This document shows positions 27,023 to 27,581 of a stretch of DNA of 27,581 nucleotides, in pieces. The DNA is taken from positions 1 to 27,581 of IMG/VR virus record IMGVR_UViG_3300028025_003600. One strand, given 5' to 3'. How positions within the stretch are numbered: the first letter of the stretch is position 1; every line of letters begins with the position of its first letter. The notes beneath the pieces are model-generated. The model searched no databases, was not told the DNA's origin, and saw only the letters and a program-made list of their open reading frames with translations. The DNA is from a virus. A program made the translations under genes and the position numbers.

Positions 27023-27055
27023 TTGGTAGTTTTCCTTTTATCCAAAAACTACCAA
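27023..27055 (+). terminator. 11-bp hairpin between segment A and tRNA-His
   Basis: TTGGTAGTTTT (27023-27033) and AAAACTACCAA (27045-27055) pair perfectly around an 11-base loop. A T5 run follows four bases later. It may terminate transcription or be a processing signal. Confidence 0.55.
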
Positions 27056-27067
27056 GATGTTTTTGGT

Positions 27068-27141
27068 GTGACTATGTTGTAATGGTAGCAACGCAGATTG
27101 TGATTCTGCTAGTCTGGGTTCAACTCCCAGTAGTCACCCCA
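27068..27141 (+). tRNA. tRNA-His (anticodon GTG)
   Basis: Acceptor GTGACTA/TAGTCAC, D stem TTGT/GCAA, anticodon stem GCAGA/TCTGC with loop TTGTGAT (anticodon 27100-27102), T arm with GGTTCAACTCC, discriminator C and encoded CCA. The base before position 1 is T, so the usual encoded extra G of bacterial tRNA-His is missing by this folding. Confidence 0.93.
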
Positions 27142-27150
27142 AAAGTATTT

Positions 27151-27234
27151 GGAGAATGAGCAGCATTGGCGACTGCAGCAGACTGTAAATCTGTGTCCTC
27201 TGGAAACTTGGTTCGACTCCAAGATTCTCCACCA
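27151..27234 (+). tRNA. tRNA-Tyr (anticodon GTA)
   Basis: Acceptor GGAGAAT/ATTCTCC, anticodon stem GCAGA/TCTGT with loop CTGTAAA (anticodon 27185-27187), a long variable arm as expected for bacterial tRNA-Tyr, T loop GTTCGACTC, discriminator A and encoded CCA. Confidence 0.94.
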
Positions 27235-27239
27235 AATCT

Positions 27240-27450
27240 CGACAGCTACTAGCGTGATAGTAGTCGCATACTCAGCGTCACGAGTCGGGGGTGGTCAACC
27301 GTAAAGAAGAGTGCCCAGTAACATCCAGGAATGTTACATATAAGGGAGTCCGAACCACTGAATAGAACTGTAACTATTAAGAGATCAAAACACAGTGACA
27401 GAGTGTGCAACTCAAGTAAGGGCGATGTGGAAGTCGTAGCTTACACCAAA
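27240..27450 (+). ncRNA. Structured non-coding segment B in tRNA cluster
   Basis: About 210 bases without a gene-like ORF between tRNA-Tyr and tRNA-Asp. Perfect short helices: CTACTA/TAGTAG (27246-27263), GTAACAT/ATGTTAC (27318-27337) enclosed by GTGGT/ACCAC (27291-27295 with 27354-27358), AATAG/CTATT (27361-27378), CACA/TGTG (27391-27407) and GTAAG/CTTAC (27416-27444). It is richer in G+C than the flanking protein genes, as expected of a folded RNA. It may be a stable phage RNA comparable in position to T4 RNAs C/D, or part of a larger ornate RNA such as GOLLD; no consensus match could be tested. Confidence 0.58.
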
Positions 27451-27454
27451 TTTA

Positions 27455-27529
27455 GGCTCGTTAGTATAATGGTCATTACAGCGGATTGTCTATCCGCTTA
27501 TGGGAGTTCGATTCTCCCACGAGTCGCCA
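27455..27529 (+). tRNA. tRNA-Asp (anticodon GTC)
   Basis: Acceptor GGCTCGT/ACGAGTC with one G-T, anticodon stem GCGGA/TCCGC with loop TTGTCTA (anticodon 27488-27490), T arm GGGAG-TTCGATT-CTCCC, discriminator G and encoded CCA. Confidence 0.95.
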
Positions 27530-27535
27530 AGTTAT

Positions 27536-27581
27536 TCCAGTGTAGCACAGCGGTAGTGCAGTTGACTGTTAATCAATTGGT
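27536..27581 (+). tRNA. tRNA-Asn (anticodon GTT), 3' end outside window
   Basis: Acceptor 5' half TCCAGTG, D stem GCAC/GTGC with AGCGGTA loop, anticodon stem GTTGA/TCAAT with loop CTGTTAA (anticodon 27568-27570). The variable loop, T arm and acceptor 3' half are cut off by the window edge. Confidence 0.88.

Overview
The window looks like part of the genome of a T4-like tailed phage (myovirus) infecting a Gram-negative, probably proteobacterial, aquatic host. The evidence is the set of T4-type replication and nucleotide genes: class I ribonucleotide reductase, gp30-type ATP DNA ligase, Rnh exonuclease, DsbA, a dCMP deaminase and a MazG-like pyrophosphatase. Other signs are tight ATGA/TAATG gene junctions, all genes on the + strand, low G+C, a tRNA cluster, and several small families that I recall as common in marine and freshwater T4-like phages. 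Signal peptides, a lipobox protein and a proteobacterial-type IscU fit a Gram-negative host. No structural, terminase or polymerase genes fall inside the window.

Layout. (1) 3-4216: end of nrdA, an unknown gene, nrdB, then iscU and iscA, a tiny CxxC protein and a GIY-YIG nuclease-like protein, all overlapping or abutting. (2) 4213-10036: a block of membrane, secreted and lipoprotein genes of unknown function. It includes a membrane coiled-coil protein with a possible out-of-frame nested gene and a 683-residue secreted protein with exact 22-residue cysteine repeats. (3) 10036-14197: a lipid/envelope cassette with a PlcP/LpxH-type metallophosphoesterase, a GT-A glycosyltransferase, an acyl-lipid/acyl-CoA desaturase, a short SDR and a class III aminotransferase, closed by a strong terminator at 14221. 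(4) 14258-26551: the early region, four operons each headed by a near-perfect sigma70 promoter (TATAAT at 14281, 17286, 21626 and 24180) and packed with small phage proteins plus ligase, DsbA, Rnh, MazG-like, dCMP deaminase and two 2OG-Fe(II) oxygenase-like proteins. (5) 26548-27581: a fifth promoter, a 32-codon ORF and terminator, then tRNA-Glu, His, Tyr, Asp and Asn (the last cut by the window edge), interrupted by two highly structured, apparently non-coding segments.

How the parts may work together. The nucleotide genes supply dNTPs for phage replication. IscU and IscA are translationally linked to nrdB and may support metal-centre assembly during infection. The PlcP-GT-desaturase cassette resembles the bacterial phosphate-starvation pathway that replaces phospholipids with glycolipids, so it may let the phage remodel host membrane lipids or recover phosphate; this is inference. 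The two structured RNAs among the tRNAs recall the stable RNAs C and D of the T4 tRNA cluster but are not obviously the same.
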